64,000 bases of DNA, from assembly GCA_009746045.1 (NCBI GenBank), contig RPFO01002248.1, positions 1 to 64,000 of the forward strand, read 5' to 3'. Origin of the DNA: Mesostigma viride. Taxonomy: Eukaryota; Streptophyta; Mesostigmatophyceae; Mesostigmatales; Mesostigmataceae. Positions within the stretch are counted from its first letter, which is position 1. Each line of letters opens with the position of its first letter. Positions 1 to 9,147 of this stretch are shown here, piece by piece. The notes beneath the pieces were generated by a model. That model searched no databases and was not told where the DNA came from. It saw only the letters and a program-made list of their open reading frames with translations. Made by a program: the position numbers and the translations under genes.

Positions 1-14
1 ACCGTAAGACGGGG

Positions 15-478
15 ATGGAGGGAGGGAGGGATGGAGGGAGGGAGGGAGGGAAAGGGAGAGGGAGAGGGGAGGGAGAGGGAGAGGGAGAGGGAGAGGAGGG
101 AGAGGGAGAGGGAGAGGGAGAGGGAGAGGGAGAGGGAGAGGGAGAGGGAGAGGGAGAGGGAGAGGGAGAGGGAGAGGAGAGGGAGAGGGAGAGGGAGAGG
201 GAGAGGGAGAGGGAGAGGGAGAGGGAGAGGAGAGGGGAGGGAGAGGAGAGGGAGAGGGAGAGGGAGAGGAGAGGGAGAGGAGAGGGAGAGGGAGAGGAGG
301 GAGAGGGAAGGGAGGGAGAGGGAGAGGGAGAGGAGGGGAGAGGGAGAGGGAGAGGGAGAGGGAGAGGGAGAGGAGAGGGAGAGGGAGAGGGAGAGGGAGA
401 GGGGAGGGAGAGGGAGAGGAGGGAGGGAGGGAGGGAGGGAGGGAGGAGGGAGGGAGGGAGGGAGGGAGGGAGGGAGGG
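15..478. repeat. GA-rich microsatellite (GGGAGA/GGGA)n
   Basis: The first 480 bases are an almost pure purine strand of GGGAGA and GGGA units with no complex sequence. Open frames here translate only as Arg-Glu-Gly low complexity and are not genes. A homopurine/homopyrimidine tract of this length can form triplex or G-quadruplex DNA, which is general knowledge and was not tested here. Confidence 0.95.
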
Positions 479-1814
479 TTTAGCCACATCGTGTTTTGTT
501 CTTGGATTGATGACGCACCGCACGCAACGCTCGTGACCTGCACCCGCAGGCGAAAAATAACGAACCACAATGATAGCATGGTTGTGAGTGACAATCGACG
601 ACATCACGCTACAAGGAGCATGACGCAAAAGGGATTAAAAATCCGCATGAAAAACCTGGTGAAAAATAAGAGGGAGAGGGGGGGATCAATACCCTCACAA
701 CTCGGCATCATACCTGGCAACTTCTACATGGGAACTTGGAAAGAGAGCCGAGTTGTAATATGTCGACAGCACTCACTTAGCCCCTGGAAGCTCGAATGGC
801 GCTGGCTTTGTGGGTGTCTTCTTCTCCACCTTTGGCAGCGTCTGTTGGCCGTATTCCTGCATACAGATTGTATAGGGGGTCCGCGCCGAAAATCCATTGG
901 ATGAGGGAAATAGCTATCATTCCGAGACGACAGCACGCGGTTAATCAGCCAAGAAGCAGATTATAACGTCGCCGAAACATCCTGATCCATAATACCTGGA
1001 CAGGTAGGAGATCTAGAAGCTTAATTAATTAATAATTAATTAATAAGCACGTGACTGCGTCACGTGGGTGCCAATACAGAGTAAAGGAACCTTCAACCCT
1101 ATATACACAGTGAGAAGGAGGGAGGGCGCCCTAGCTTCTCTCACTGCCGCAGGTGGGCAGGCCACAGAGCGCTCTCTCCACGGCATGGTGCCGGGGCGCA
1201 ACACTGTGGGTGCAATACAACCAGTGCAATACCATAGGTAGGCTGACGCATAGCTTATGCTACAAATGTGAGGTGGGCTCAAGACGTCGGCTAATTAAGG
1301 CGCAAGCTGATGGCCACAAGGTGCCAGAGCTAATTGAAGGTACTATAACGCTGTGCGCTAATATCGTTTCAAGTGCTGTAATGCCTAAGCTATCCCATCA
1401 TCGATTGCCCCCATCTAGACAACTAGCTGGAGTGCTCTATCCCGGGGAAGCCCGGGGGGGCTTCCACAGTTTCTTGTTGACGTAGAGGTCCCCGCCCCGC
1501 CAGTACACTAGAAGCTTAAAGTGATTTTGAAAGGCATGCGGACATTCGCGAAAAATACGCAAGGCACTTACTGGAGCTTTGTGCAAAGCGGCCGGAACGG
1601 GCCTCGCAACAATGGTAGGCGTTTTCGACTCTGCCTTCGCGGAGGTGACGAACTATGGGGGCTGCACCCGCAGGCGAAAAACAACGTAGACCACAGTCGG
1701 CCACTGGCTACCACACCATCACGGTCACTGGACGTGCGGTGGCGGGCGTGGTGGGCGCATCCGGCGGTGCGCGCCTGCAAAACACCGCATCAATTACCTG
1801 GGCGGGCAGGGTGC
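479..1814. other. No gene recognised; AT palindrome inside
   Basis: There is no supported coding region. Short open frames overlap on both strands without family resemblance. The only structure is an AT-only stretch at 1021-1046 made of TTAATTAA units that is nearly self-complementary. This could be old transposon sequence flanking the fold-back element that begins at 1815. Confidence 0.5.
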
Positions 1815-2565
1815 GCACCTTCCAAAGTCCCTGGTGTGTGTCAGTGCAGCGTCGACATGGCATGCGTGGAGGATATTTGCGTACGTACGACGAATCATGT
1901 GAAACGACTGGTCCAACCTGAAAAATTTTAAATTTTTGCCGTGTCCAGTAACGGTCCTAGGTTGCACCCGCGGGCCGTTCCGACAGCTGTACAGAAAAGA
2001 TCACAAAGATACGCCGCGCAACGACGCCTGTGCCCGGCAAATCATTTGTGAGCCCGGAACTGAACAGTCACTGCAAATGTCGAGTATTTATTGCTCCATC
2101 CCCACAAAAAAGCGTTCCGGACCTGTTCGAAGCGAAGAGCACTGACAGGGATCGGACCCGAGCCAGATTTGTGTGCGGACCATGATGGCTGGCCTCCCTC
2201 ACTCCGCAACCTCACTCTGGACGCAGGTTCGAATCCTGTCAGTGCTATTCGCTTCGAACAGTTCCGGAACGCTTTTTTTGGGGGGTGGAGCAATAGATTT
2301 TCGACGTTTGTAGTGACTGTTCAGTTCCCGACTCACATTTGCCGGGCACTGGCGTCATTCCGCGGCGTATCTTTCTGATCTATTCTGTACAGCTGCCGGA
2401 ACGGCCCGCGGGTGCAACCTAGGACCGTTACTGGACACGGCAAAAATTCAAAATTTTTTTAGGTTGGACCAGTCGTTTCACATGATTCGTCGTACGTACG
2501 CAAATATCCTCCACGCATGCCATGTCGACGCTGCACTGACACACACCAGGGACTTTGGAAGGTGC
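1815..2565. mobile_element. Fold-back element, 335-nt inverted arms
   Basis: Positions 1815-2149 and 2230-2565 are reverse complements with over 90% identity by eye, including matched small indels. They leave an apex of about 80 nt. The outer ends are GCACCTTCC on the left and its complement at 2557-2565. At the inner end of the right arm, 2223-2239 reads as a tRNA T-arm with a perfect B-box core (GGTTCGAATCC), followed by CAGTGCT. AGCACTG at 2138-2144 could pair with that as an acceptor stem. No convincing A-box or D-arm was found, so this is tRNA-like and not a called tRNA. No transposase frame exists inside. It is probably a non-autonomous fold-back or MITE-type DNA element; I saw no clear target-site duplication. 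Confidence 0.75.
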
Positions 2566-3371
2566 CGTAAGAATTGTCTTGCGAAATGAAAGCTTAGCCG
2601 TATGCACTGTTCTGAAAAAATCTGATTTGTAAAAATGGAGAAAAAAAAAAAAAAGGGAAAAAAACTAAAAAAAAAGAACCCTGAAAACTGACATGCCGCA
2701 AAAAGGATTCGACACGGCGACTGCCGGTCTCATCCAGGTATTGGGGTAGGGTGTAGATCCCCACCGGGGGTGTAGATCCCCCTGCTATTCGCTCGAACAG
2801 TTCTACATGCTATTGTACAATATATAGTGGTAACGGAGAATAAAAAATGAAGAGACGACAAGAATGCCTTTGCACCAATAGGAGTCGACACTGCGTGTTC
2901 AGACTCCCAAGTACTCGGGCACCCACACCTGCCGGGGGAGTACATTGTAATGCTATTCACTAGAACAGTTCCGGATGTAGCGTTAGTGATGATGTTGTAC
3001 AATATATTTCAATCACGTTTGTCAGAGTGTGCGTTTTTCCGACATGTAGGGCAGGTTGTACAACATTCTGTGCGCCAACCATGTGTACTACATGTATCGA
3101 TTAGTATCACTACATGTATATTCCATCATGATCGCAGGATTAGTAACTACTGGGCTACATGTTAGTGTACCCTTACTAGGCTACTATGTAGAACCTTCAG
3201 AACCTGATTCTACCTTCCAAAATTCTAATTATGCGCCATGGATCAGTTCTGAAATGTAGAACGAGCCTACGTGGAGGGCATGACATCAGTCCAGCTGGCA
3301 CCGCCGCGCACCATGACCGAGGGAACACGCCGTCACGTGCATGTAATGCAATGTTTGGAGACGACGGGCAT
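2566..3371. repeat. Intergenic stretch with repeated short motif
   Basis: No gene is recognised. There is an A-rich tract at about 2638-2676. A motif close to GCTATTCGCTCGAACAGTTC occurs at 2783 and again, diverged, at 2952. Both copies are followed by TTGTACAATATA (2812 and 2994), so about 170 nt look like a decayed duplication. The same motif lies at 2244-2268 in the right arm of the fold-back element, and inverted at 2119-2141. Confidence 0.5.
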
Positions 3372-4137
3372 GCATGCATGGTTAAGGGGACTCGGCGCGG
3401 CGAATATTTTCCGCGCCAAAAAAATTCCGCGGTACCCTCCGTACCGTGAAAAGTGGGTGCACGGTGCGCGCACCCCTTGCGGAAGTGGCCATGGCGACTG
3501 CTTTTAGACGAAACGTGACAAATCTGGCTCGCGGAAAGCAGAAAAAATGCTCGATTCTTGGAGAAAGTTAGTTACTGATTCTAATTTATGGTGGGATAGT
3601 TGCGATCTATAATGTCGCGGGCTCTTTTTCTTTACCATCGGCAGGGGGGGTCCGGCCTGAATTTCTGTCGGGATGAATAAAGTATAATTGATGCCTGCAG
3701 GTGTGATTGTCGATTGTTGCCAGTTTTGATGGTCGTAAGGAAAGCTAGTTTAATGATGTTTCTAAAGCCGTAAAAATTCCCGCTGCTATCTTTACCTTTC
3801 CCGTCATTTTGCGGTAAGATAACATTAGGCCTGCGCGATGCGCGCCCGACCTCTCCATGAAAGGGTGGCCTTTCTTGTGCGCCTGGGCACGAATAAATGC
3901 CCGTTATGGTACGTTCTTGTATTAAACGTCCTAAGATAGCGCTTTCCTGCTTTCTTAGCTCGTTGAGCGTAAGCTTTTTGCCTTCTTTCCGGCCAGATGC
4001 AGCCATGAAGTTGCGGGTCCTGGCGCTGCATCGCTGGATTCCTGGATGTTTTTAAGCAAGTTCGTCTGTGACGTGGCTGGCTTTCTGCAGCGCGTGGCCC
4101 ACAACCTGTCGGGAAGGTGTAATGCTTTTATTTCCAT
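3372..4137 (-). mobile_element. Unclassified repeat family, copy 1
   Basis: This stretch is the diverged reverse complement of 43865-44615. Shared landmarks, in order along the minus strand, are a coding-like stretch around 4060-4110 (KPATSQTNLLKN here, MPATNYTKLYEI in the other copy), a block at 3530-3580 with AGAAAAAATGCT, the palindromic GCGCGGAAAATATTCGGCGC-like block at 3396-3419, and an end near TTAAGGGGAC (3381). Two overlapping minus frames (3955-4137 and 3632-4006) are probably one small protein broken by a frameshift. The second begins MAASGRKEGKKLTL. No known transposase or replication motif is recognised. Its class is unknown. Confidence 0.5.
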
Positions 4138-4489
4138 GCTTCTCTGAAATTTCTTGTGCTTTATAGACAGTTGTGTTCGAGGAAATTCACGCGGTCTTCC
4201 TAAGCAGCGGCATCATTTTCCCCAGACACTGACGAGCTGGCACCTGTCTCCTAAAGAGAGCGGCTCGTGCTTGTTAGAAAGGAGGCAGTGTGCATTTTGC
4301 GGGACACAATGCTTTGGTGGCACATGCGTCAGGTAGGCTGTTCCAATGGTCTCTTCACCTTTCCCACTGAGTAAATGTTAGCATTTGTCATGCTAACCAG
4401 AGCAGCTAGCCACAGGTTGGCTGGATAAAAAGTCAGCTTATTTTCTCTTTATATACTGCGTGTGTGGTCCTCCACGTGTCCGGCTTGCC
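4138..4489. other. No feature seen
   Basis: This is unique-looking sequence between the unclassified repeat and the first minisatellite unit. No coding frame, RNA gene or clear repeat is seen. Confidence 0.4.
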
Positions 4490-5175
4490 ATGATGACACC
4501 ATGGGAGCCTAAATCCTCCTCATGAATTACATAAATGCCAACCATGTACGTAGGCCAGCCATGGAGACACCATGGGAGCCTAAATCCTCCTCATGAATTA
4601 CATAAATGCCAACCATGTACGTAGGCCAGCCATGGAGACACCATGGGAGCCTGAGTCCTCATCATTTTTTTTTTCTTTGACATCCATGTACGTAGGCCAG
4701 CCATGATGACACCAATTGGGAGCCTGAATCCTCCTCATTAATTACATACATGCCATCCATGTACGTACACGGGCCATGATGACACCATGGGAGCCTGAAT
4801 CCTCATCATTTACTATTCCTTGACATCCAGGTACGTAGACGGGCCATGATGACACCATGGGAGCCTGAATCCTCATCATTAGTTACATAAATGCCAACCA
4901 TGTACGTAGACAAGCCATGATGACACCATGGGAGCCTGAATCCTCATCATTCGGATTACATAAATGCCATCCATGTACGTAGACGGGCGATGATGACACC
5001 ATGGGAGCCTGAATCCTCCTCATTAATTACATAAATGCCATCCATGTACGTAGACGGGCCATGATGACACCATGGGAGCCTGAATCCTCATCATTAATTA
5101 CATAAATGCCATCCATGTACGTACACGGGCCATGATGACACCATGGGAGCCTGAATCCTCATCATTAATTACATA
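4490..5175 (+). repeat. 70-71-nt minisatellite, left arm
   Basis: About ten tandem units are present. Each holds CATGATGACACCATGGGAGC, CTGAATCCTC, an AT spacer (attaattacataaatgcc, or ttactattccttgac) and CCATGTACGTA. Units vary by spacer type and by GATGACA/GAGACA. It is in the same orientation as 12463-14608. The right edge runs directly into the 25-nt module tail at 5176-5200. Peptides read through it (repeats of MVSSWPVYVHG) are products of the repeat. Confidence 0.95.
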
Positions 5176-5200
5176 ATCGGGGTTCTTTGAACGGAGTTTC
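5176..5200. repeat. Tail of the 1.38-kb module, left of the DIRS insertion
   Basis: The 25 nt from ATCGGGGTTC to GGAGTTTC are identical to the last 25 nt of the module at 11883-11907, 22446-22470 and 23827-23851. In those copies it is followed directly by TTCTATACG. Here the DIRS-like element intervenes, and TTCTATACG resumes at 10526. This defines the insertion point. Confidence 0.9.
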
Positions 5201-5397
5201 ATCCATTTCTGGCCTTGCCTTGCTTTGCATGCATCACCACAAAACATCAAATTTATTACAATATGTGTGCTAGCTCTATACGGTGGAATAACACAGACAT
5301 GTCTACCAGATGGCAACACGGCCATCTGTATGCTAGGGTGAGCACACTATGTGAATGTGCAGGGCCAGCCCACAGCAGCTGTGCCCCTGCTCTACCC
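5201..5397 (-). repeat. DIRS split repeat Y, terminal copy
   Basis: It is identical by eye to 5630-5826. It begins ATCCATTTCTGG and ends GCTCTACCC, and forms the 3' terminus of the element. A 24-nt spacer separates it from repeat X. Confidence 0.9.
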
Positions 5398-5421
5398 CTT
5401 TTGCCAGGGTGGGCGGGTGGG

Positions 5422-5629
5422 AGGCAAAAGAAAACAACCTGCTTCCCTAGAATGGAAGCCCACCCTTTATAGCAACCACCTCTCCAGCCAACCCCTACCT
5501 GGGTGGCTGGGGTACGGGTGCCAGCACAAAAAATATTTTTTCTAAAATTATTTTTTCTTTTGGTGCTATACGGCGTTGCATTCTCCGCTCAGCAGGTTAG
5601 TCATAGATAAAATGAGCATAGCTCACCAA
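5422..5629 (-). repeat. DIRS split repeat X, internal copy
   Basis: It matches 10318-10525 over 208 nt. It ends CACCAA at 5629 and abuts repeat Y at 5630 with no spacer, giving CACCAA|ATCCAT. That is the sequence expected if the two outer ends of the element (10525 and 5201) were joined in a circle. Confidence 0.9.
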
Positions 5630-5826
5630 ATCCATTTCTGGCCTTGCCTTGCTTTGCATGCATCACCACAAAACATCAAATTTATTACAATATGTGTGCT
5701 AGCTCTATACGGTGGAATAACACAGACATGTCTACCAGATGGCAACACGGCCATCTGTATGCTAGGGTGAGCACACTATGTGAATGTGCAGGGCCAGCCC
5801 ACAGCAGCTGTGCCCCTGCTCTACCC
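5630..5826 (-). repeat. DIRS split repeat Y, internal copy
   Basis: This is the second copy of the 197-nt Y repeat, directly after X. On the minus strand it is the first repeat after the coding body. The 195 nt from 5827 to the recombinase stop at 6022 contain no gene. Confidence 0.9.
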
Positions 5827-6021
5827 ACATCTCCTTACATGGCTAACAGCCGAAAATACGTAGGACATGCAAAAAAGAAAACTTAAACTACCTAGCTATG
5901 GGGGTACTTTGTCCCAACCCAGGTTCACCCTCGGGTTAGTTAAACCATTTCCCCCCTGACCTCCCACACAAGGGTGAGGTCAGTTGATAGCTAAAAGACG
6001 AGAGGTAAAAACAGGAGGACG

Positions 6022-7953
6022 TCAAAACTCGACGCCACCGAAGTGGCGCCGGAAAGCCGCTGGGTCAAAACCCAGGGCCTGAGCCCAGAGGGCGGGTGGG
6101 ATGTCGCGCCCCAGGAGGCTGCGGTGGAGGCCAATGTAGCGCGTGACCGAGAGGGCCGAAGCCCACCGGCCGCGCAGCTGGATGGCCTCCGGCGACTCGC
6201 CAGCGATGGCGTCGTGCGTCGCCCCCCCATGCCGGAGGCTGTGAAAAGAAAACATCCCTGGGATGCTCATGCGGGCCTGCACAGCCTCCCACTGCTGCCT
6301 AGCCTGGCTGTACGTTAAGCCTCGAAAGAGGAGTGCATCCGGGGGCTGGCCAGCCGTCAGACGTCGCAGGAGCCACAAAGAAAGTGGATCCCGGACGAGG
6401 ACGTGCTGGGCCGCCCCCTGCGCAGTTTTGGGGTTGCGCAGCACAAGGGCACCGACCATGGGCCCTGGCTCGAGAAGGGGGTGGCCGGGATGAGCCACAT
6501 CCCGAACCCGCAGCCCTAGCGCCTCGCTAATGCGTAAATACTGCTGGAAAGCAATAATAATCAACGCACTCAAATGCACCTGTCGACGTGAAACTAGCAA
6601 CAGGGCAGTGAAATAGCAAAGGCGCCAGGGCATAGGCGGAGGGCTGACAGCCGGAACAAGCCGCTGCCAACCTGCTAGCAGGCGGTCCGCCAGTACCCAA
6701 TTCCGAACAATGTCGGGGTAGTACAGGTGCAGACAGGCCTTGGCATGCTGGCATAAGGTACGCCCCCGCCCGCCTCTGGCATGGTAGACAGCAGAAATCC
6801 ACTCACAGAAAATGGCTTCGGCGTCAGCTGGGTCGACAGGGCCAGGTGGCGCCCACGCCACGTAGACAGCCGCCGCACGTCGGTACGCTGGCAAGGTAGA
6901 CACAGGGTTGACTGTGCCCTCCAAAAGTGCCAAGTCCCGAGGGCGTCGCGCCCCCTCAGGCCCAGGGTTGGGATGCACGTCACCACACCGGGTCAAGTCA
7001 GGAACCCAAGCGCCACGCCGACTGGCCTTGTCAGCTGGGTTGTGGTCGGTAGCCACCCAGACCCAGTGGCTCTGCATGTCGCCAGCCAGTGACAGAGCGC
7101 AGTAGCGTCGAACCAGCTGGTTGAGACGGTAGGAAGACGACCGCCCTCTGACAAACGCCCCCACCACAGCACTGGAGTCTACGAGCCGGACGACTCGCTT
7201 ACCCCGACACGCCTTGGTCCGGCACGACCACTCGACCCCCTGTGTCGCAGCAATCGCCTCCTTGACGTTGATGTGGTTAGGCTGCCCCCGCCACCGGTAG
7301 GACAGTGCCGTACGCCAGTGGCCACTATCCAGCAGGCTGTAGTCCCCCTCCTCCATGCGCTCCAGGTCCCAGTCCTCCCCAGACGTTAAAGCTGTCGTCC
7401 GCCACCCCCGCGCTTCGCGCCGGGTCGCCAGCCGGGCACAATCGGCCCCAGGCAGGTCCCTGTAGACCACCCCACCGCCGGAGCCGCTCGCATCACTTGC
7501 GACGACCCGGTCAGAAAGGGGCCGGGCCCTGGCCGCCCTCAAAAAGGGGGCCAGGTCGATCGCCGCCTGAAGCTCCTGGCGGGCCCCCGCAGGGAGGCGC
7601 CAGCGGCGCCCAGGCAGGGAGGCATTCATGGCTGCTAGCAGCCGGTACGTCTCAGACCACACCGAAAGCATGGGGCGGCACAGCAGATGCATCCACACCC
7701 ACTTCCCAAGCACAGAACTAAGTTCGCGGTAGTATGTAAACCCGCGATCTAAGATTCTATGAGTAGCGGCGATAACTGCCACCACACGCTCAGGAACAGG
7801 CACCACGTCACCATCCCTTTGGTGAATGACCCCCACCGCCTGCACACCAGTCTGCTCTGCTGTCGCCCGTACCACCTTGTCAGACTTCTGCACCAGCCCA
7901 ACAGCGGCGTAGGCAGCCTGAACACGATCTAGCTGCTGATTCACCCCATCCAC
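6022..7953 (-). CDS. DIRS pol: RNase H, 2A-like peptide, tyrosine recombinase
   Basis: This is a 643-codon frame. Residues 1-110 continue the end of the reverse transcriptase. Residues 150-312 are an RNase H domain with the acidic set D154 (VASDASGSGGG), E232 (NVKEAIA), D259 (VDSSAVV) and D308 (HNPADKASR). Residues 324-332 read GDVHPNPGP, a 2A-like ribosome-skipping motif. Residues 350-643 are the tyrosine recombinase that inserts the circular DNA copy. Its catalytic residues are visible: R474 (YLRISEA), K509, H571 and R574 (HSLRHGG), W597 and nucleophile Y606 (TRYIG). The frame opens at GTG, not ATG, and overlaps the RT frame by 13 nt. It is therefore probably reached by frameshifting or continuous translation rather than by its own start. 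Confidence 0.9.
   Translation of the reverse strand: MDGVNQQLDRVQAAYAAVGLVQKSDKVVRATAEQTGVQAVGVIHQRDGDVVPVPERVVAVIAATHRILDRGFTYYRELSSVLGKWVWMHLLCRPMLSVWSETYRLLAAMNASLPGRRWRLPAGARQELQAAIDLAPFLRAARARPLSDRVVASDASGSGGGVVYRDLPGADCARLATRREARGWRTTALTSGEDWDLERMEEGDYSLLDSGHWRTALSYRWRGQPNHINVKEAIAATQGVEWSCRTKACRGKRVVRLVDSSAVVGAFVRGRSSSYRLNQLVRRYCALSLAGDMQSHWVWVATDHNPADKASRRGAWVPDLTRCGDVHPNPGPEGARRPRDLALLEGTVNPVSTLPAYRRAAAVYVAWAPPGPVDPADAEAIFCEWISAVYHARGGRGRTLCQHAKACLHLYYPDIVRNWVLADRLLAGWQRLVPAVSPPPMPWRLCYFTALLLVSRRQVHLSALIIIAFQQYLRISEALGLRVRDVAHPGHPLLEPGPMVGALVLRNPKTAQGAAQHVLVRDPLSLWLLRRLTAGQPPDALLFRGLTYSQARQQWEAVQARMSIPGMFSFHSLRHGGATHDAIAGESPEAIQLRGRWASALSVTRYIGLHRSLLGRDIPPALWAQALGFDPAAFRRHFGGVEF
6958..6984 (-). 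promoter_or_regulatory. 2A-like ribosome-skipping motif
   Basis: Codons 324-332 of the RNase H/recombinase frame read GDVHPNPGP, preceded by LTRC. It fits the 2A consensus D-V/I-E-x-N-P-G-P except for H in place of E. GDVHPNPGP variants occur in other retroelements. It lies between RNase H and the recombinase, where skipping would release a separate recombinase. Confidence 0.65.
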
Positions 7954-8951
7954 CGACGCACAGTGGGTGAAATGGAGTCATCGATCGTCACAGCATGCAT
8001 ACCTTCCAGATCCTGCCGAGATTCGAAGCACGGCGAGGGCGCCAAGGGCGCAGCAGGGTCCTCCTCCAGCCTCAGCCGGACGGTCTCCCCCGCCTCGTTG
8101 GCCTCCGCCACCAGGATCAGCGCGGACATGTTGATGCTCAGCCCACGACTAGCCTCCAACGGCGGCTTGGGGCCACAGCGGTACAACACAGACTGATGCA
8201 CACACTGGGCCACCGCGACGGCCAGCTTGTTGCCCATTGGCCAGCACAACATCCACGGCCACACCTTCCGACGAGCCCCACTCAGGCCCACCAGATCCGA
8301 CCACACCGGCATCCACGCACAGTACCGCCGCATCCAAACTGGCAGGCGGAGTCTGTTGTAGTACGAATCCAAATCTGATACGCCCCCAAAAACATCCTCC
8401 CCAGCGCGCGTGGGCAAATCGCAAATCACGCCAAGGTGTGGTAAAAAAGCGGGCATAGGATCAGGTAGTGGCATGTTGCCACGCCGGTTGTCCACAATCA
8501 GCCGTATACGGCCGTCGGGCTTTCCGACCCCGAAAGTACCGTTCACCATAGGCGGCTCCTCCTCAAAAAATCCACCCAAAATCCCCCTCTCCACACACAC
8601 CGTGCAAACCCGCGCGAACTCCTCCATGCTACACCCCCGCGAGATCCGCATCGACTTCTGCAAGATCCGCTCTGCTGGGCTCAGCGTCCGTACCATCCTA
8701 CTCTCATCATTCAAAATTGCTCCCCAAGAGGGGGGTAGTAAGTTCAGCACATCCACTTGGCCACCTTCCCCCGGACCAGGCAAAGCCAAGCGTGCGGCCA
8801 CTAACGGTTCGTAAGGGGCTCCTTCAGCATATTCACCCCCATCCACTACAGATCCTGCCATTGCCGCTACGGAACCACCGTTCCGGCGGACAAAGGACCT
8901 GCAAGCATCATCGATCCCATCTAGGGCCGCCTGCTGCAGAGGCCCGGGCAC
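7941..8951 (-). CDS. DIRS pol: reverse transcriptase
   Basis: This is a DIRS-type RT frame of 336 codons from a GTG. In-frame sense codons extend upstream through the G run at 8982-8993, so the listed start is only the first permitted codon. RT landmarks are FGVGKPDGRIRLIVDNRR (fingers), SDLDSYYNRLRLP (motif A aspartate), MGNKLAVAVAQ (motif B region) and VTIDD (motif C, the catalytic aspartate pair). It copies element RNA into DNA within the Gag particle. The frame ends at TGA after RRWMG, and the next frame overlaps it in the -1 register on a GGGG run. Confidence 0.85.
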   Translation of the reverse strand: MPGPLQQAALDGIDDACRSFVRRNGGSVAAMAGSVVDGGEYAEGAPYEPLVAARLALPGPGEGGQVDVLNLLPPSWGAILNDESRMVRTLSPAERILQKSMRISRGCSMEEFARVCTVCVERGILGGFFEEEPPMVNGTFGVGKPDGRIRLIVDNRRGNMPLPDPMPAFLPHLGVICDLPTRAGEDVFGGVSDLDSYYNRLRLPVWMRRYCAWMPVWSDLVGLSGARRKVWPWMLCWPMGNKLAVAVAQCVHQSVLYRCGPKPPLEASRGLSINMSALILVAEANEAGETVRLRLEEDPAAPLAPSPCFESRQDLEGMHAVTIDDSISPTVRRWMG

Positions 8952-9147
8952 ACGGGCTGAATCTACAGCAGGCGGGTCTCGCCCCCCCCCCCCATCCAGT
9001 TTAACGCCCTAACCGTCTGACAGGCTAGTGTGCGAGCATTAAAAGCCCGACTCATCCTATCGCGCCTACGGCCTGAGCGTACCTGCTGCCACCAGTCACG
9101 AGGTGGCAGGGGTGCTGGAAGAGGTAGTGGAAGAAGGCACCGCTCCC

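Noticed and set aside
15-536. Long open frames rich in Glu/Arg/Gly at the left edge
   Set aside because: They are read-through of a GA microsatellite on the purine strand and have no complex sequence.
2138-2247. A tRNA gene of 110 nt with intron
   Set aside because: T-arm and acceptor strands can be drawn, but no D-arm, A-box or anticodon stem fits. It is recorded only as tRNA-like.
2042-2293. Minus-strand frame with TGFEPASRVRLRS
   Set aside because: This type of peptide is a well-known spurious translation of tRNA-like or repeat sequence. It spans the apex of the fold-back element.
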